The translations under genes were made by a program, and so were the position numbers. A stretch of DNA of 64,000 bases from FEN-1219 sp964503125 (GTDB lineage Bacteria; Pseudomonadota; Gammaproteobacteria; Steroidobacterales; Rariloculaceae), in assembly GCA_964503125.1 (NCBI GenBank), contig CAZCZE010000024.1, positions 53,626-117,625 on the forward strand, read 5' to 3'. This document shows, piece after piece, positions 15,927 to 24,670 of the stretch (its first letter is position 1; the number at the start of each line of letters is the position of its first letter). A model generated the notes under the pieces. That model did not search any database and was not told where the DNA came from. It worked only from the letters and a program-made list of their open reading frames with translations.

Positions 15927-16163
15927 CTATGACTCCCGCGGCTCGGACCCGCCACCGTCGTAAGAGAATACCTCTTCGAGCCGGACGCCGAGCGCGGCCG
16001 CAATGCGGAACGCGACCTCGAGCGACGGCGAGTACTTGCCGAGCTCGATCGCGTTGATCGTCTGGCGAGTCACGCCGACGCGCTCGGCCAAGTCCTGCTG
16101 CGTCATCTCGTTGCGCGCGAAGCGCAGCTTGCGGATCGTGTTCGTGATGGCCGTGCCCGTCAC
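15927..16163 (-). CDS. small XRE-family HTH regulator
   Basis: A 78-residue single-domain DNA-binding protein: residues about 20-70 form a canonical XRE helix-turn-helix (MTQQDLAERVGVTRQTINAI, ELGKYSPSLEVAFRIAAALG). Such short regulators are often paired with a small four-helix membrane protein; here that partner starts upstream, its stop 1 bp before this ATG. The operon promoter carries a TTGACA-TCG-TGTCAA palindrome (16638-16652), which I infer to be the regulator's own site. The DUF3500 gene follows 2 bp downstream. Confidence 0.9.
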   Translation of the reverse strand: MTGTAITNTIRKLRFARNEMTQQDLAERVGVTRQTINAIELGKYSPSLEVAFRIAAALGVRLEEVFSYDGGGSEPRES

Positions 16164-16164
16164 T

Positions 16165-16590
16165 TCAGGCTCCGCGCCGGTAATACACGATGCGGGCTGC
16201 GTAGTTCACCATGAGCGAGAGGACGAACGAGATCAGCACGCAGTAAGCGAGACCGAGCTCGTTGGCGCCGAGATGGATCGTGACCATGACCGATCCCAGG
16301 CTCGAGGCGGCCAACACGTACCAAGCGAGGCTCCTGGCCTTGAGGACGATGAGCCGCTCGCGCTCGTCGAGCGGCGCCTTGGCGTCGCGCGGCGAACGCA
16401 TCCGCACGACCACGATGGCCACGACCTCGATGACGACGAACGTCGCGATCGACAACAGCAGCACGTGCAAGCTGAAGACGCTCGACACGGGAGCGAGCGT
16501 CAACTGCAAGGGTGGATGAAGGATGAAGAGCAACGACGCGAAGATGAGCGTGGCCAGGGTGATCCAGGCGGTCTTTTCTCGGAACGACAT
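16165..16590 (-). CDS. four-helix membrane protein (DUF2178-like), XRE partner
   Basis: Inner-membrane protein of 141 residues with four hydrophobic segments (about 10-27, 40-65, 90-108 and 115-135) and a short charged loop (PRDAKAPLDERERLIVLKA). Small membrane proteins with a DERE-type loop beside an XRE regulator are common; DUF2178 is the nearest family I can name, with moderate confidence. I start at ATG 16590 (MSFREKTAW) because GAGGG precedes it; an upstream ATG at 16623 is possible. First gene of the membrane protein-XRE-DUF3500 run. Role unknown, possibly sensing. Confidence 0.75.
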   Translation of the reverse strand: MSFREKTAWITLATLIFASLLFILHPPLQLTLAPVSSVFSLHVLLLSIATFVVIEVVAIVVVRMRSPRDAKAPLDERERLIVLKARSLAWYVLAASSLGSVMVTIHLGANELGLAYCVLISFVLSLMVNYAARIVYYRRGA

Positions 16591-16637
16591 GAGGCCCTCG
16601 AGGAGGTCTGTTATTTCATACACAACGTATTAGCATA

Positions 16638-16666
16638 TTGACATCGTGTCAAATATTTTTTACATT
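16638..16666. promoter_or_regulatory. divergent promoters sharing a palindromic -35 region
   Basis: TTGACA-TCG-TGTCAA (16638-16652) is a perfect palindrome that presents a consensus -35 hexamer on each strand. Rightward, TTGACA is followed after exactly 17 bp by TACATT (16661-16666), a good promoter for the secreted-protein gene at 16727. Leftward, TTGACA (16652-16647) with a 17-bp spacer reaches TACGTT, a weaker -10 for the membrane protein/XRE operon. One bound dimer would cover both -35 boxes. Confidence 0.7.
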
Positions 16667-16726
16667 TCAGGCCGCCCCGATGTTGGTGTCCAGACTTCAC
16701 TCGCATCGCGAACAAGGAGAACCTTC

Positions 16727-17125
16727 ATGACGATAGCGAAATGGCTGGCCTGCGCGACCCTGACCGGCGCGGCTCTCTGCCCGACCTACGCCCAACACGG
16801 CCAGAACTCGGCGCCAACGGAAACGATCACGCTCGACGCGCAAGGCGGAGACTACCCCGAGTGGTTCGAGAACCCCCACATGGTCGAGTTCTACGCGCTC
16901 AGCGTCGAGATGCTGCGCGCGGCGCGCCGCGTCGACGCGGCGGCCTACGAGCAGCGGTCGTACGCGATCTTCCGCGCGTTCGCGGAATCGCTCGGCGCGA
17001 ATCCCGACGGCATGATCGATCACCTGAAAGCCATTCCGCGCGAGATGGTCGGCATCGTCGCGGCCGACGCCCAGGTGCTCGACAGCTACGAGAATTTCCT
17101 CGTCGCGCTGCGCGGACCCCGGTAG
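16727..17125 (+). CDS. small secreted protein of unknown function
   Basis: I do not recognise the family. The 132-residue product starts with a Sec-type signal (MTIAKWLACATLTGAALC..., likely cleaved after TYA at about residue 23) and then a soluble, mostly helical domain (DYPEWFENPHMVEFYALSVE, EQRSYAIFRAFAESLG). ATG 16727 has an AAGGAG about 8 bases upstream, which decides the start over an earlier in-frame ATG. It is read from the divergent promoter at 16638-16666 and precedes the amidase gene by 19 bp, so both may share an mRNA. Periplasmic location inferred from the signal. Confidence 0.75.
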   Translation: MTIAKWLACATLTGAALCPTYAQHGQNSAPTETITLDAQGGDYPEWFENPHMVEFYALSVEMLRAARRVDAAAYEQRSYAIFRAFAESLGANPDGMIDHLKAIPREMVGIVAADAQVLDSYENFLVALRGPR

Positions 17126-17144
17126 CGTACCGAGAGCGGCGGCG

Positions 17145-18380
17145 ATGACAGAGGTCGTGTCGCGGGCGCAAGCGCCCGGCCTGGAGACGTTCAGCGACTG
17201 GTTCCATGCGTCGCGCGAGGCGCGCGCGGCCGGCCTCGCCGCGGCGCAGGAGCGCATCCGCGCGCTGGACGGCGCCATTCACGCCTGGGTGCAGGTGGCG
17301 CCGCAGCCGCGGCTCGGCGATGGCCCGCTCCACGGAATCCCGTTCGGCGCCAAGGACATCATGGAGACGCGCGGCCTGGCCACGGAGTACGGGTCGCCGA
17401 TCTACCGGGGCCGCATCGGGACCGACGACGCCGCCATCGTCACGTCGCTGCGCCGGCGGGGCGCCGTGCTCATGGGGAAGACGCACACCACCGCATTCGC
17501 CCACCGCGAGCCGGCGCCGACGCACAACCCGCGCAACCTCGAGCACACACCGGGCGGGAGCTCCAGCGGCTCGGCCGCCGCCGTCGCGGCCGGAATGGTG
17601 CCGTTCGCGCTCGGCACGCAGACGCGCGGCTCGGTGCTGCGTCCGGCGTCGTTCTGCGGCATCACCGGTTTCAAGGCCACCTACGGGTTGCTGCCGCTCG
17701 ATGGCGTCCTTCCGTTCGCGACGAGCCTCGACACGCTTGGCTTCTTCACGCACACGCCCACCGACATGCTGGCGCTCTGGAACGCGATGGGCCAGCCAGT
17801 GGGGCGCGAAGAAGACGTCGCGCTGGGCGCGCCCGATCCGCTGCCGGCGGTCGAGCCGGCCATGGCGGCGGCGTTCGCCGATGCCATCTCGCGCCTGCGC
17901 AAGGCCGGCGTCGCCGTCCGCGCGCTCGACCTGGTACCGCTGCTCGCGCGTCTGGACGATGCGAGCGACACGGTGATGTATTACGAGGGCGCGCGCTTCC
18001 ATGAGCAGCGCTACCAAGAGCATGGCGACCGCATGGCGCACATGGCCGAGCTCGTGCGGCAGGGCCGGACGATCCCGGCCAGCCGCTACGAGGAGGCGAA
18101 GCGCGTCATCGCGGACGGCCGAAAGACCATCGCGGAGATCTACCGGACGACGCCGGTGATTCTCGTTCCGGCCGCAACCGGCCCGGCGCCGCGCGGCCTC
18201 ACGCACACGGGCGACGCGTCGCTGAACGCGCCCTGGACGGCGCTCGGCACGCCGGCCATCGCCATCCCCATGGCTGTGACGACCGGCCTACCGCTCGGTC
18301 TCCAGCTCACGGCCGCGCCGGGCGAAGACGCGCGCGTGATCCGGACGGCTATCCGGATTTCCAAAGTGCTGGCCGAATAA
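17145..18380 (+). CDS. amidase (amidase-signature family)
   Basis: Cytosolic hydrolase of amide bonds with the Ser-cisSer-Lys triad. In 411 residues the catalytic lysine is in GIPFGAKDIMETRG (Lys70), the glycine/serine-rich signature is TPGGSSSGSAAAVAAG (about 136-150), and the nucleophile is in TQTRGSVLRPASFCG (Ser163). The sequence before the nucleophile is TRGS rather than the common TGGS. The protein is short for the family (usually 450-500), mainly at the C-terminus. Substrate unknown. Start ATG 17145; the upstream secreted-protein gene ends 19 bp earlier. Confidence 0.9.
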   Translation: MTEVVSRAQAPGLETFSDWFHASREARAAGLAAAQERIRALDGAIHAWVQVAPQPRLGDGPLHGIPFGAKDIMETRGLATEYGSPIYRGRIGTDDAAIVTSLRRRGAVLMGKTHTTAFAHREPAPTHNPRNLEHTPGGSSSGSAAAVAAGMVPFALGTQTRGSVLRPASFCGITGFKATYGLLPLDGVLPFATSLDTLGFFTHTPTDMLALWNAMGQPVGREEDVALGAPDPLPAVEPAMAAAFADAISRLRKAGVAVRALDLVPLLARLDDASDTVMYYEGARFHEQRYQEHGDRMAHMAELVRQGRTIPASRYEEAKRVIADGRKTIAEIYRTTPVILVPAATGPAPRGLTHTGDASLNAPWTALGTPAIAIPMAVTTGLPLGLQLTAAPGEDARVIRTAIRISKVLAE

Positions 18381-18390
18381 CTTCGGCGAC

Positions 18391-19224
18391 TTAGCGAGGG
18401 CGCGGATACCAGACTTCGAGCTGTCCGGCAGGGGCTTTCAGTTCGACCTTTCTACTATCGGCGTCAGGCGCTCCATGCTCTTTGAGCCAAGAGACGACTT
18501 CTTTTGCTCGCTCGGAATCACCCTCGCTGAAAAAGCGCACTTGAATGGACCCGGGCGCTTCTGGAGCCCGACCCCCTCTTCTCTCGGCCATCGCCGCGAC
18601 GTTCTCGATGCCAGGAGCCAACCAGCGTTGGTCGTCGGCGATCCACTTTCGAAGCTCGTCAGCCGCCTGTTGATCGGCCTGGTCGAAAATGTGGATGTAG
18701 ACCCGCGGGACCTGTACGACGAACTCCTGCGCGACCGTAGGAGTCTCGCCGGCGCGAGTAACCCCAGTCGCCTCGGCGTCGGCGGATGCGACATCGGTCG
18801 CCGCAGCGATCTTACTCAACGCTGTCATTTCTGCCTCAGTCGCGTTACCCGCAGTCACCCTGACTGAAGTAGCCTCGACTGCAATCGAGACTGCACTGGC
18901 GAGATCGGCCGAGAGCGCCTCGCGGCTCGCCAAATTCAGCAGTATCGCCAACGCGATACCCTTCTCCGCCGACGCCTCGTCGCTGTTCGCCAGAGCCGGC
19001 ATCAGCCTGATCACGATGTCCGACTCCGCTCGGGCGTTCGCCACGCGAACCTGCTCATCGGCTCGCACGCGTTCGAGGCGTTCCTGCCGAGCCCCTTCGC
19101 GTTCCTGAACTTCGTTCCACACGAATCCCACGAACGGGATCAGCAACGTCACGACGACCCAGCGAAGAGTCTCGGCCGTCCAAAAGGAACGCGCTGGCGT
19201 CGCTTCCGATTCGTTTCTCGGCAT
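18391..19224 (-). CDS. membrane-anchored protein of unknown function, atypical composition
   Basis: Family not recognised. The 277-residue product has one membrane helix near residues 22-40 (LRWVVVTLLIPFVGFVWNEV), then a charged helical stretch with coiled-coil character (QEREGARQERLERVRADEQV), a helical middle, and a C-terminal alpha/beta part (VPRVYIHIFDQADQQAADEL ... VRFFSEGDSERAKEVVSWL) recalling SPOR/LytR_C-like ligand-binding ends. I start at ATG 19224 because GGAG lies upstream; the frame stays open beyond it without coding character. Base composition is clearly lower in GC than both neighbours, suggesting acquisition. Convergent with the amidase gene. Confidence 0.7.
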   Translation of the reverse strand: MPRNESEATPARSFWTAETLRWVVVTLLIPFVGFVWNEVQEREGARQERLERVRADEQVRVANARAESDIVIRLMPALANSDEASAEKGIALAILLNLASREALSADLASAVSIAVEATSVRVTAGNATEAEMTALSKIAAATDVASADAEATGVTRAGETPTVAQEFVVQVPRVYIHIFDQADQQAADELRKWIADDQRWLAPGIENVAAMAERRGGRAPEAPGSIQVRFFSEGDSERAKEVVSWLKEHGAPDADSRKVELKAPAGQLEVWYPRPR

Positions 19225-19522
19225 GGAATTCGCTCCTCGGGGCCGGCCACCGACGCGGACGCCGCATTCTGCCAGCCCTCCTGCGAGAAAATCCAAAGGT
19301 AGCCCAGCGGCAGGCGGCGACACGGAAACCCGAAGCGCAGCTCCGCGCCGCAATGTCGCGGCCGGCGCCTGCGTGAGACCGCTCTCGTGTCCGGTCGGAG
19401 GTTGACAGGGACGGAGGTGGGCCGCCCAATGATGCCCCGGACTTGAGCCGCTTCCAGCCCGGCGCGTATTGCGACCCGAGTGCGATGGTCGGCAGAGTCG
19501 TCCCAGGCATGGAGCAACGCCA

Positions 19523-21100
19523 GTGAGCACACCGTCCAACGGCTTCCTCGCCCGCGTCGAGCGCGTCGGCAACCGGCTGCCGGATCCCGTGATGATCTTC
19601 GTTTGGCTCATGCTGGCCATCATCGTGATCAGCGTGATCGGCGAAGCCGCGGGCTGGCAGGCCGTCAATCCCGTGAGTCAGCAAACGCTCGTGGCCACGA
19701 GCTTGCTGTCGAGCGCGACGATCGAGCGGTTCTTCGTCGAGATGCCGCGCACACTCACGGGCTTCGCGCCGCTCGGTTACGTGCTGCTCGTGATGCTCGG
19801 CGCGGGCCTCGCGGAGCGCACCGGGCTGCTCGGCACGGCGATGCGCGCGGCCGTGCGCGGCGCGCCGGTCAAGCTCCTGACTCCGCTCGTGCTGCTCGTC
19901 GGCATCATGGGCAATCAGGCCGCCGACGCGGCCTACGTCGTGCTCATCCCGCTTGCCGGCGCGCTGTTCGCGGCGGCCGGCCGGCACCCACTGCTCGGCA
20001 TCGCCGTGGCGTTCGCCGGCGTCTCGGCCGGCTTCTCGGCCAACCTGCTGCCGGGCCAGCTCGATGCGCTGCTGCTCGGCATCACCGAGCCCGCGGCCCG
20101 GCTACTCGTGCCCGACTGGACGATGAACATCGCCGGCAACTGGTATTTCATCGCGGCCATGACGTTCCTGTTCGTGCCCGTCGGCTGGTACGTCAGCGAG
20201 CGGTTCGTGGCGCCGCGGCTCGGGGCGTGGGAGCCTGCACCGGGAACGCTCCTCGCCGTGGCCGACGCGGAGCTCACGCCCGCCGAGCGCCGCGGCCTGC
20301 GCGCTGCGGGCTGGGCCGCGCTCGCGTTCGTCGTGCTGTTCGCGCTGCTCGCCGTGCCCGCGCTCTGGACGGGCATCGCCGGCGGCGCGCCGCTGTTCGA
20401 CGAGGCCGCGGCGGCCGAGGGCCGCGGCGAGCAGATGCTGCAGCCGCTGCTGCAAGCGCTCGTGGCGGGGTTCTTCCTGCTGTTCTTGGTCACGGGCGTG
20501 GCGTACGGCCGCGCGGCAGGGGTGACCAAGACGCATCGCGACGAGATCCGGCTCATCAGCGAAGGCCTGTCGACGATGTCGTACTACATCATCCTCGCGT
20601 TCGTCGCCGCGCATTTCATCGCGCTGTTCAACTGGTCGAACTTGGGCCCAATCCTCGCGATCAACGGCGCCGCACTCATCAGCCGGGCGGGCCTGCCGCT
20701 GCCGTTGCTCGTGGTCGCGATCGTGCTGCTCGCGACTACCATCAATCTCGCGATCGGCTCGGCGAGCGCCAAGTGGGCGATGCTCGCACCCGTGTTCGTG
20801 CCGATGCTCATGCTGCTCGGGGTCTCGCCCGAGATGACGACGGCCGCCTACCGCATGGGCGATAGCGTCACCAACCCCGTGACCCCGCTCATGGTCTACT
20901 TCCCGCTCGTGCTGATGTTTTGCCAGCGCTGGCAACCGCAGTTCGGCCTCGGCAGCTTGATGGCGACGATGATCCCGTACACGGTCGCGTTCTTGGTATT
21001 CGGACTCGCCATGACCGTCGGGTGGACGTTGCTCGAGATCCCGCTCGGCCCCGGCGCCCCGGTGAGCTATGCGCTGCCGACCGGCGCCGCGACGCCCTAG
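19523..21100 (+). CDS. AbgT-family transporter
   Basis: Inner-membrane transporter of the AbgT family, known for importing p-aminobenzoyl-glutamate or exporting sulfonamide antimetabolites. The 525 residues form about a dozen hydrophobic helices with family segments near the N-terminus (NRLPDPVMIFVWLMLA), in the middle (GIMGNQAADAAYVVLIPLAG) and near the end (DSVTNPVTPLMVYFPLVL). I start at GTG 19523 (VSTPSNGFLARVE): GGAG lies 8 bases upstream and this gives the standard length. Alone on the plus strand; no abgA/abgB peptidase genes nearby, so the substrate is open. Confidence 0.9.
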   Translation: MSTPSNGFLARVERVGNRLPDPVMIFVWLMLAIIVISVIGEAAGWQAVNPVSQQTLVATSLLSSATIERFFVEMPRTLTGFAPLGYVLLVMLGAGLAERTGLLGTAMRAAVRGAPVKLLTPLVLLVGIMGNQAADAAYVVLIPLAGALFAAAGRHPLLGIAVAFAGVSAGFSANLLPGQLDALLLGITEPAARLLVPDWTMNIAGNWYFIAAMTFLFVPVGWYVSERFVAPRLGAWEPAPGTLLAVADAELTPAERRGLRAAGWAALAFVVLFALLAVPALWTGIAGGAPLFDEAAAAEGRGEQMLQPLLQALVAGFFLLFLVTGVAYGRAAGVTKTHRDEIRLISEGLSTMSYYIILAFVAAHFIALFNWSNLGPILAINGAALISRAGLPLPLLVVAIVLLATTINLAIGSASAKWAMLAPVFVPMLMLLGVSPEMTTAAYRMGDSVTNPVTPLMVYFPLVLMFCQRWQPQFGLGSLMATMIPYTVAFLVFGLAMTVGWTLLEIPLGPGAPVSYALPTGAATP

Positions 21101-21170
21101 CTCGAGCTGACGGCCGCCGTGCTCGGTATGCGCTAGTATCGCGCGGGGTCTTGGCCACACACGGGGACCG

Positions 21171-23234
21171 ATGGGACAAGAACGCCTGCCGCGGAAGTTG
21201 GTCGCTGTGCTCTATGGCGACGTCGTGGGCTACAGCCGCTTGATGGGCGAAGCGGAAGATGCCACGCATCGGACGCTCACGGACTACCTCGACGCCATCG
21301 CGGCGACGGTCGCGAGCCACGGCGGCCGCGTCGTGCACTACGCGGGCGACGCCGTGTTGGCCAGGTTCGACGCCGCGGTCGACGCGCTCGCGTGCGCCGC
21401 ACAAATCCAGCGCGACCTCGTCGTGCGCAACTCCAATCCCGCCACGCCGCGCAAAGTCGAGTTTCGCATCGGCGTGAACCTCGGCGACGTGATCGAGGAT
21501 CGCGGCGACATCTACGGGGACGGCGTGAACGTCGCCGCCCGCCTGCAGGAGTTGGCCGAGCCCGGCCAGATCTGCGTCTCCGATGCCGTGCGAGCAGCCG
21601 TCGGCAACAGGCTGCCGCTCGGCTTTTCGGACCTCGGCGAGCAAAGCCTCAAGAACATCGCTGGCTCCGTGCGCGCGTTTCGCGTCCGGCTGAACGTCGA
21701 TGGCGATCCGGACGAACCGACTTCGAGCGACGGGGCGCTCGCGCCGCGCGGCGGCGCGCGGCGGTGGCGCGTGGAGCCTCGGGTCGCCTCGGCCGCGTTT
21801 GCCCTGCTCGTGCTGGCCGGCATTGGCCTCGCTCTGCTGCTCATGCGTGATCCCGCGGCTCCACCCCCGGTCACCGTCGCGGTTCTACCGCTTACGAATC
21901 TGTCGAACGACCCCGCGCAGGATTACTTCGTCGACGGGATGACGGAAGCGCTGATCACGAGCCTCGCTCGGCTCGGCGGACTCAACGTCATCTCGCGCAC
22001 GTCGATCATGCGTTACAAGACCACCGACCAATCGCTGCCCGAGATCGCGCGCGAGCTCGGCGCCACCGCGATCGTCGAGGGTTCGGCGCAGCTCGCGGGC
22101 GACGTGGTCCGCATCACGGCGCAGCTCGTGGATCCCGCGACCGACAGGCATCTCTGGACCGACGAGTACGATCGTCCGTTCGCCGACGTGTTACGCCTGC
22201 AAAGCGAGATCGCGCGGCGCATCGCCAGTGCCGTCGAAGTCGCGATCGCACCGGCGGAGACACGCCGCCTCGACGACGCGCCGCGTGTCGACCCCGAAAC
22301 GTATCGGGCGTATCTGCGCGGCATGTATTACCTCAACAGGGCGTCGCCGGAGAGCACGGAGCAAGGACTGCGGTTCCTACATGAGGCCGTGGATCGCGAC
22401 CCAGGCGATGCGCTCGCACAAGCCGGCCTTGCGCTCGGCTACGCGACGCTCGGCCACGGCGCGACGCCGCAGGCCGACGCGTGGCCGCGGGCACGCGTCG
22501 CGGCGCTGCGCGCCATCGCACTCGATCCCGATCTCGCCGAGGCTCATGCGGCGCTCGCCGACGTGAAGCTGTACATGGAGTGGGATTGGGAAGGCGCGGA
22601 ACAGGCCTTCCGCCGCGCGAACGACCTGAGCCCGAGCCTCGCGATGAATCGCTACCATCATGCGTGGTATCTCGCGCTCTTCGGGCGCTGGGAGGAGGCC
22701 ATCGTCGAGCATAAACGCGCGCAGCAGCTCGACCCTTTGACGCCGACGCTTAGCGCCGGGCTCGGCGGCCTCTATCTCTATGAAGACCTCGACCGTCACG
22801 CTGAGGCCATCGTCGAAGCCGAGCGTGCGCTTACGCTCCAGCCCGATAGTCCCGTGGCGCTGCAGATCCTCGGACGCGCCTACAGCGCGGCCGGCCGACA
22901 CGAGCTCGCGATCGAGACCGGCCGCCGCATGGCGGCGATGACCCCGGCGCTCGAGTGGGAGCTGGGGCTGAGCTATGCGCGCGCCGGACGGATCGCCGAG
23001 GCACGTTCGATCCTCGCGAGCATAGAAAGCCGGCCGCCGGATTCATGGACCGCCTTCGGGCGGGCGGTGCTGCATGCGCAGCTCGGCGAGCTCGACGCTG
23101 CGTTCGAATGGCTCGCGTACGAGCCGCCGCACGCGTTCGTGCCGTGGGTCCGCGTCGACCCTTGGCTCCGGCCGTTCATCGAGGAGGATCCGCGGTTCGA
23201 CGAGCTGCTCGCGCGGCTGCGGCTGCCGCGGTAG
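21171..23234 (+). CDS. class III nucleotidyl cyclase with membrane helix and TPR region
   Basis: Predicted adenylate/guanylate cyclase of 687 residues. The cyclase domain (1-170) keeps both metal aspartates (Asp17 in YGDVVGYSRL, Asp60 in YAGDAVLARF) and the Asn120/Arg124 pair (YGDGVNVAARL), so it is likely active. A membrane helix follows at about 206-225. Next comes a FlgO/TolB-N-like domain (VAVLPLTNLSNDPAQDYFVD), then several TPR repeats (about 360-650), placing the sensor region in the periplasm. This cyclase-TPR architecture is common in proteobacteria and its ligand is unknown. Start ATG 21171. The downstream OsmC gene starts 8 bp after the stop. Confidence 0.9.
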   Translation: MGQERLPRKLVAVLYGDVVGYSRLMGEAEDATHRTLTDYLDAIAATVASHGGRVVHYAGDAVLARFDAAVDALACAAQIQRDLVVRNSNPATPRKVEFRIGVNLGDVIEDRGDIYGDGVNVAARLQELAEPGQICVSDAVRAAVGNRLPLGFSDLGEQSLKNIAGSVRAFRVRLNVDGDPDEPTSSDGALAPRGGARRWRVEPRVASAAFALLVLAGIGLALLLMRDPAAPPPVTVAVLPLTNLSNDPAQDYFVDGMTEALITSLARLGGLNVISRTSIMRYKTTDQSLPEIARELGATAIVEGSAQLAGDVVRITAQLVDPATDRHLWTDEYDRPFADVLRLQSEIARRIASAVEVAIAPAETRRLDDAPRVDPETYRAYLRGMYYLNRASPESTEQGLRFLHEAVDRDPGDALAQAGLALGYATLGHGATPQADAWPRARVAALRAIALDPDLAEAHAALADVKLYMEWDWEGAEQAFRRANDLSPSLAMNRYHHAWYLALFGRWEEAIVEHKRAQQLDPLTPTLSAGLGGLYLYEDLDRHAEAIVEAERALTLQPDSPVALQILGRAYSAAGRHELAIETGRRMAAMTPALEWELGLSYARAGRIAEARSILASIESRPPDSWTAFGRAVLHAQLGELDAAFEWLAYEPPHAFVPWVRVDPWLRPFIEEDPRFDELLARLRLPR

Positions 23235-23242
23235 CCGCCCGC

Positions 23243-24481
23243 ATGCGCAGCGAACCCGACGTCCTCAGCGCCGGCGACAGCCCGCTCTTCTTCGCGACGG
23301 TGAGCGCCGACGTTGCGGGCGTCCGCGCCCCGCCCATCCGCCCGGAACGCGGGGAAGCCGTGCGCGTCGTCGTGCGCTCGCTGTCGGCCATGCAGAAAGA
23401 GGCGCTCGTCGCGTCCTCACGCACGGGCGCGGTGTGGCGCCTCGCCTCCGATGAGGGCGCCTACCTCGACGGCCACGACGTCGCGCCATGCCCCTTGTCT
23501 TTCTTCACCGTCGGCATGGTCTCCTCCTACATGAACGAGATCCTGGCGTTGGCGCGGCAGCGCGGAGTCGCTCTCCGCAACGTCGCGCTCGTGCAGGACA
23601 ACTACTACACGATGCAGGGCTCGGCGGCGGCGGGCACGATGACCGGCGGCGCCAAGGACATCGACCTCGAGGCGATCGCGGACACGGACGTTTCCGATGA
23701 CGCGCTTCGGGCGCTCGTTTACGACGCGGTCGCCGCCTCCCCTTTGAACGGCTTGATGCGCGGTGCGAAAGAGAACCTGTTCACGCTGGCGCACAACGGC
23801 CGCGAGATCGCCACGGCCAAGGCCAAGCGCCTCGGGCGACCGGCCGAGCCCGACCCCGGCGATCTCTTCGATCTCGCGCGCCCTGCGGCGGGAAACTGGG
23901 CGGGGCTCGTGCACCGCGGCGGCATGTCGCCGCAGCGCCCGCACACCTCGACGTTCGCGGGCGGCAGCCTCGCCGAGCACCAGGACCGGCTCCTGCACGT
24001 GCACGCGATGTGCAGGCTCCGGGACGACGGGGTAAAGGAGATCGAGCAGCATCTCTACAACCCGCACGGCAGCATCTTTCGCTTCCTCTGCGACGAAGCC
24101 CCGGGGAACGGCGGGCAGGGGTTGGCGCCGGACGCGGCGTCGTATCTATCGGCAGGCGTCGGCTTCTGCTTCATGACGCAGCTCGGGCGTTACGCCAAGA
24201 TCGTCAAGAAGCCGCTCGAGGCCTACCGGATCGTTCAAGATACGCACTTCTCGCTCGGCGGCGCCTCGGGTGCAACCGGCAAGGCCGGCGTCGCGGACCC
24301 CATCGAGACGCACGTCCATCTGCGCAGCCGGGAAGACGACGACTTCGCGCGTACTTGTCTCGACATGTCGGAGCAAACCTGCTTCCTGCACGCGTTCTGC
24401 CGCACCGACCTCAAGGCGCACGTGAAGGTCGCGCGCGCGGTCGGGCACATACCTCCGCACGACGGGCGGGTGCGGCGTTGA
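23243..24481 (+). CDS. OsmC-like protein with two OsmC-type domains
   Basis: Cytosolic protein of 412 residues in the OsmC/Ohr-related superfamily, some members of which are thiol peroxidases. The first half has the OsmC core (CPLSFFTVGMVSSYMNEILA, then LVQDNYYTMQGSAAAG), and a second OsmC-like segment lies at the C-terminus (DMSEQTCFLHAFCRTDLKAH). Each half carries a cysteine where OsmC proteins have catalytic ones, but pairing cannot be judged here. The ~150 residues between the halves (GGMSPQRPHTSTFAGG, MCRLRDDGVKEIEQHLYNPH) are less conserved. Start ATG 23243, 8 bp after the cyclase gene, so co-transcription is likely. Confidence 0.78.
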   Translation: MRSEPDVLSAGDSPLFFATVSADVAGVRAPPIRPERGEAVRVVVRSLSAMQKEALVASSRTGAVWRLASDEGAYLDGHDVAPCPLSFFTVGMVSSYMNEILALARQRGVALRNVALVQDNYYTMQGSAAAGTMTGGAKDIDLEAIADTDVSDDALRALVYDAVAASPLNGLMRGAKENLFTLAHNGREIATAKAKRLGRPAEPDPGDLFDLARPAAGNWAGLVHRGGMSPQRPHTSTFAGGSLAEHQDRLLHVHAMCRLRDDGVKEIEQHLYNPHGSIFRFLCDEAPGNGGQGLAPDAASYLSAGVGFCFMTQLGRYAKIVKKPLEAYRIVQDTHFSLGGASGATGKAGVADPIETHVHLRSREDDDFARTCLDMSEQTCFLHAFCRTDLKAHVKVARAVGHIPPHDGRVRR

Positions 24482-24625
24482 CGGCTCGCGCGTTCACGTC
24501 GAAACGTCGGTAGCCGACCCGACCTCCCAGGAGTCGCCGGACCCAGCGGTGCGCTCCCGCGCGCTTGAAACACCGCGGGCTAGCGGCAGCGAACCTATTC
24601 ACAACAACGACGGCTGCGGTGGGGA

Positions 24626-24655
24626 GCAGCGCCACGCCGTTTGGCGTGGCGCTGC
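24626..24655. terminator. 13-bp hairpin after the BON gene
   Basis: GCAGCGCCACGCC-GTTT-GGCGTGGCGCTGC is a perfect 13-bp stem with a 4-nt loop, 16 bp past the stop of the BON lipoprotein gene (minus strand) and 145 bp past the OsmC gene. It has no T-tract on either strand, so it is more likely a 3'-end protector or weak bidirectional stop than a classical intrinsic terminator. Confidence 0.5.
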
Positions 24656-24670
24656 GGGCTGCAGGCAGGC

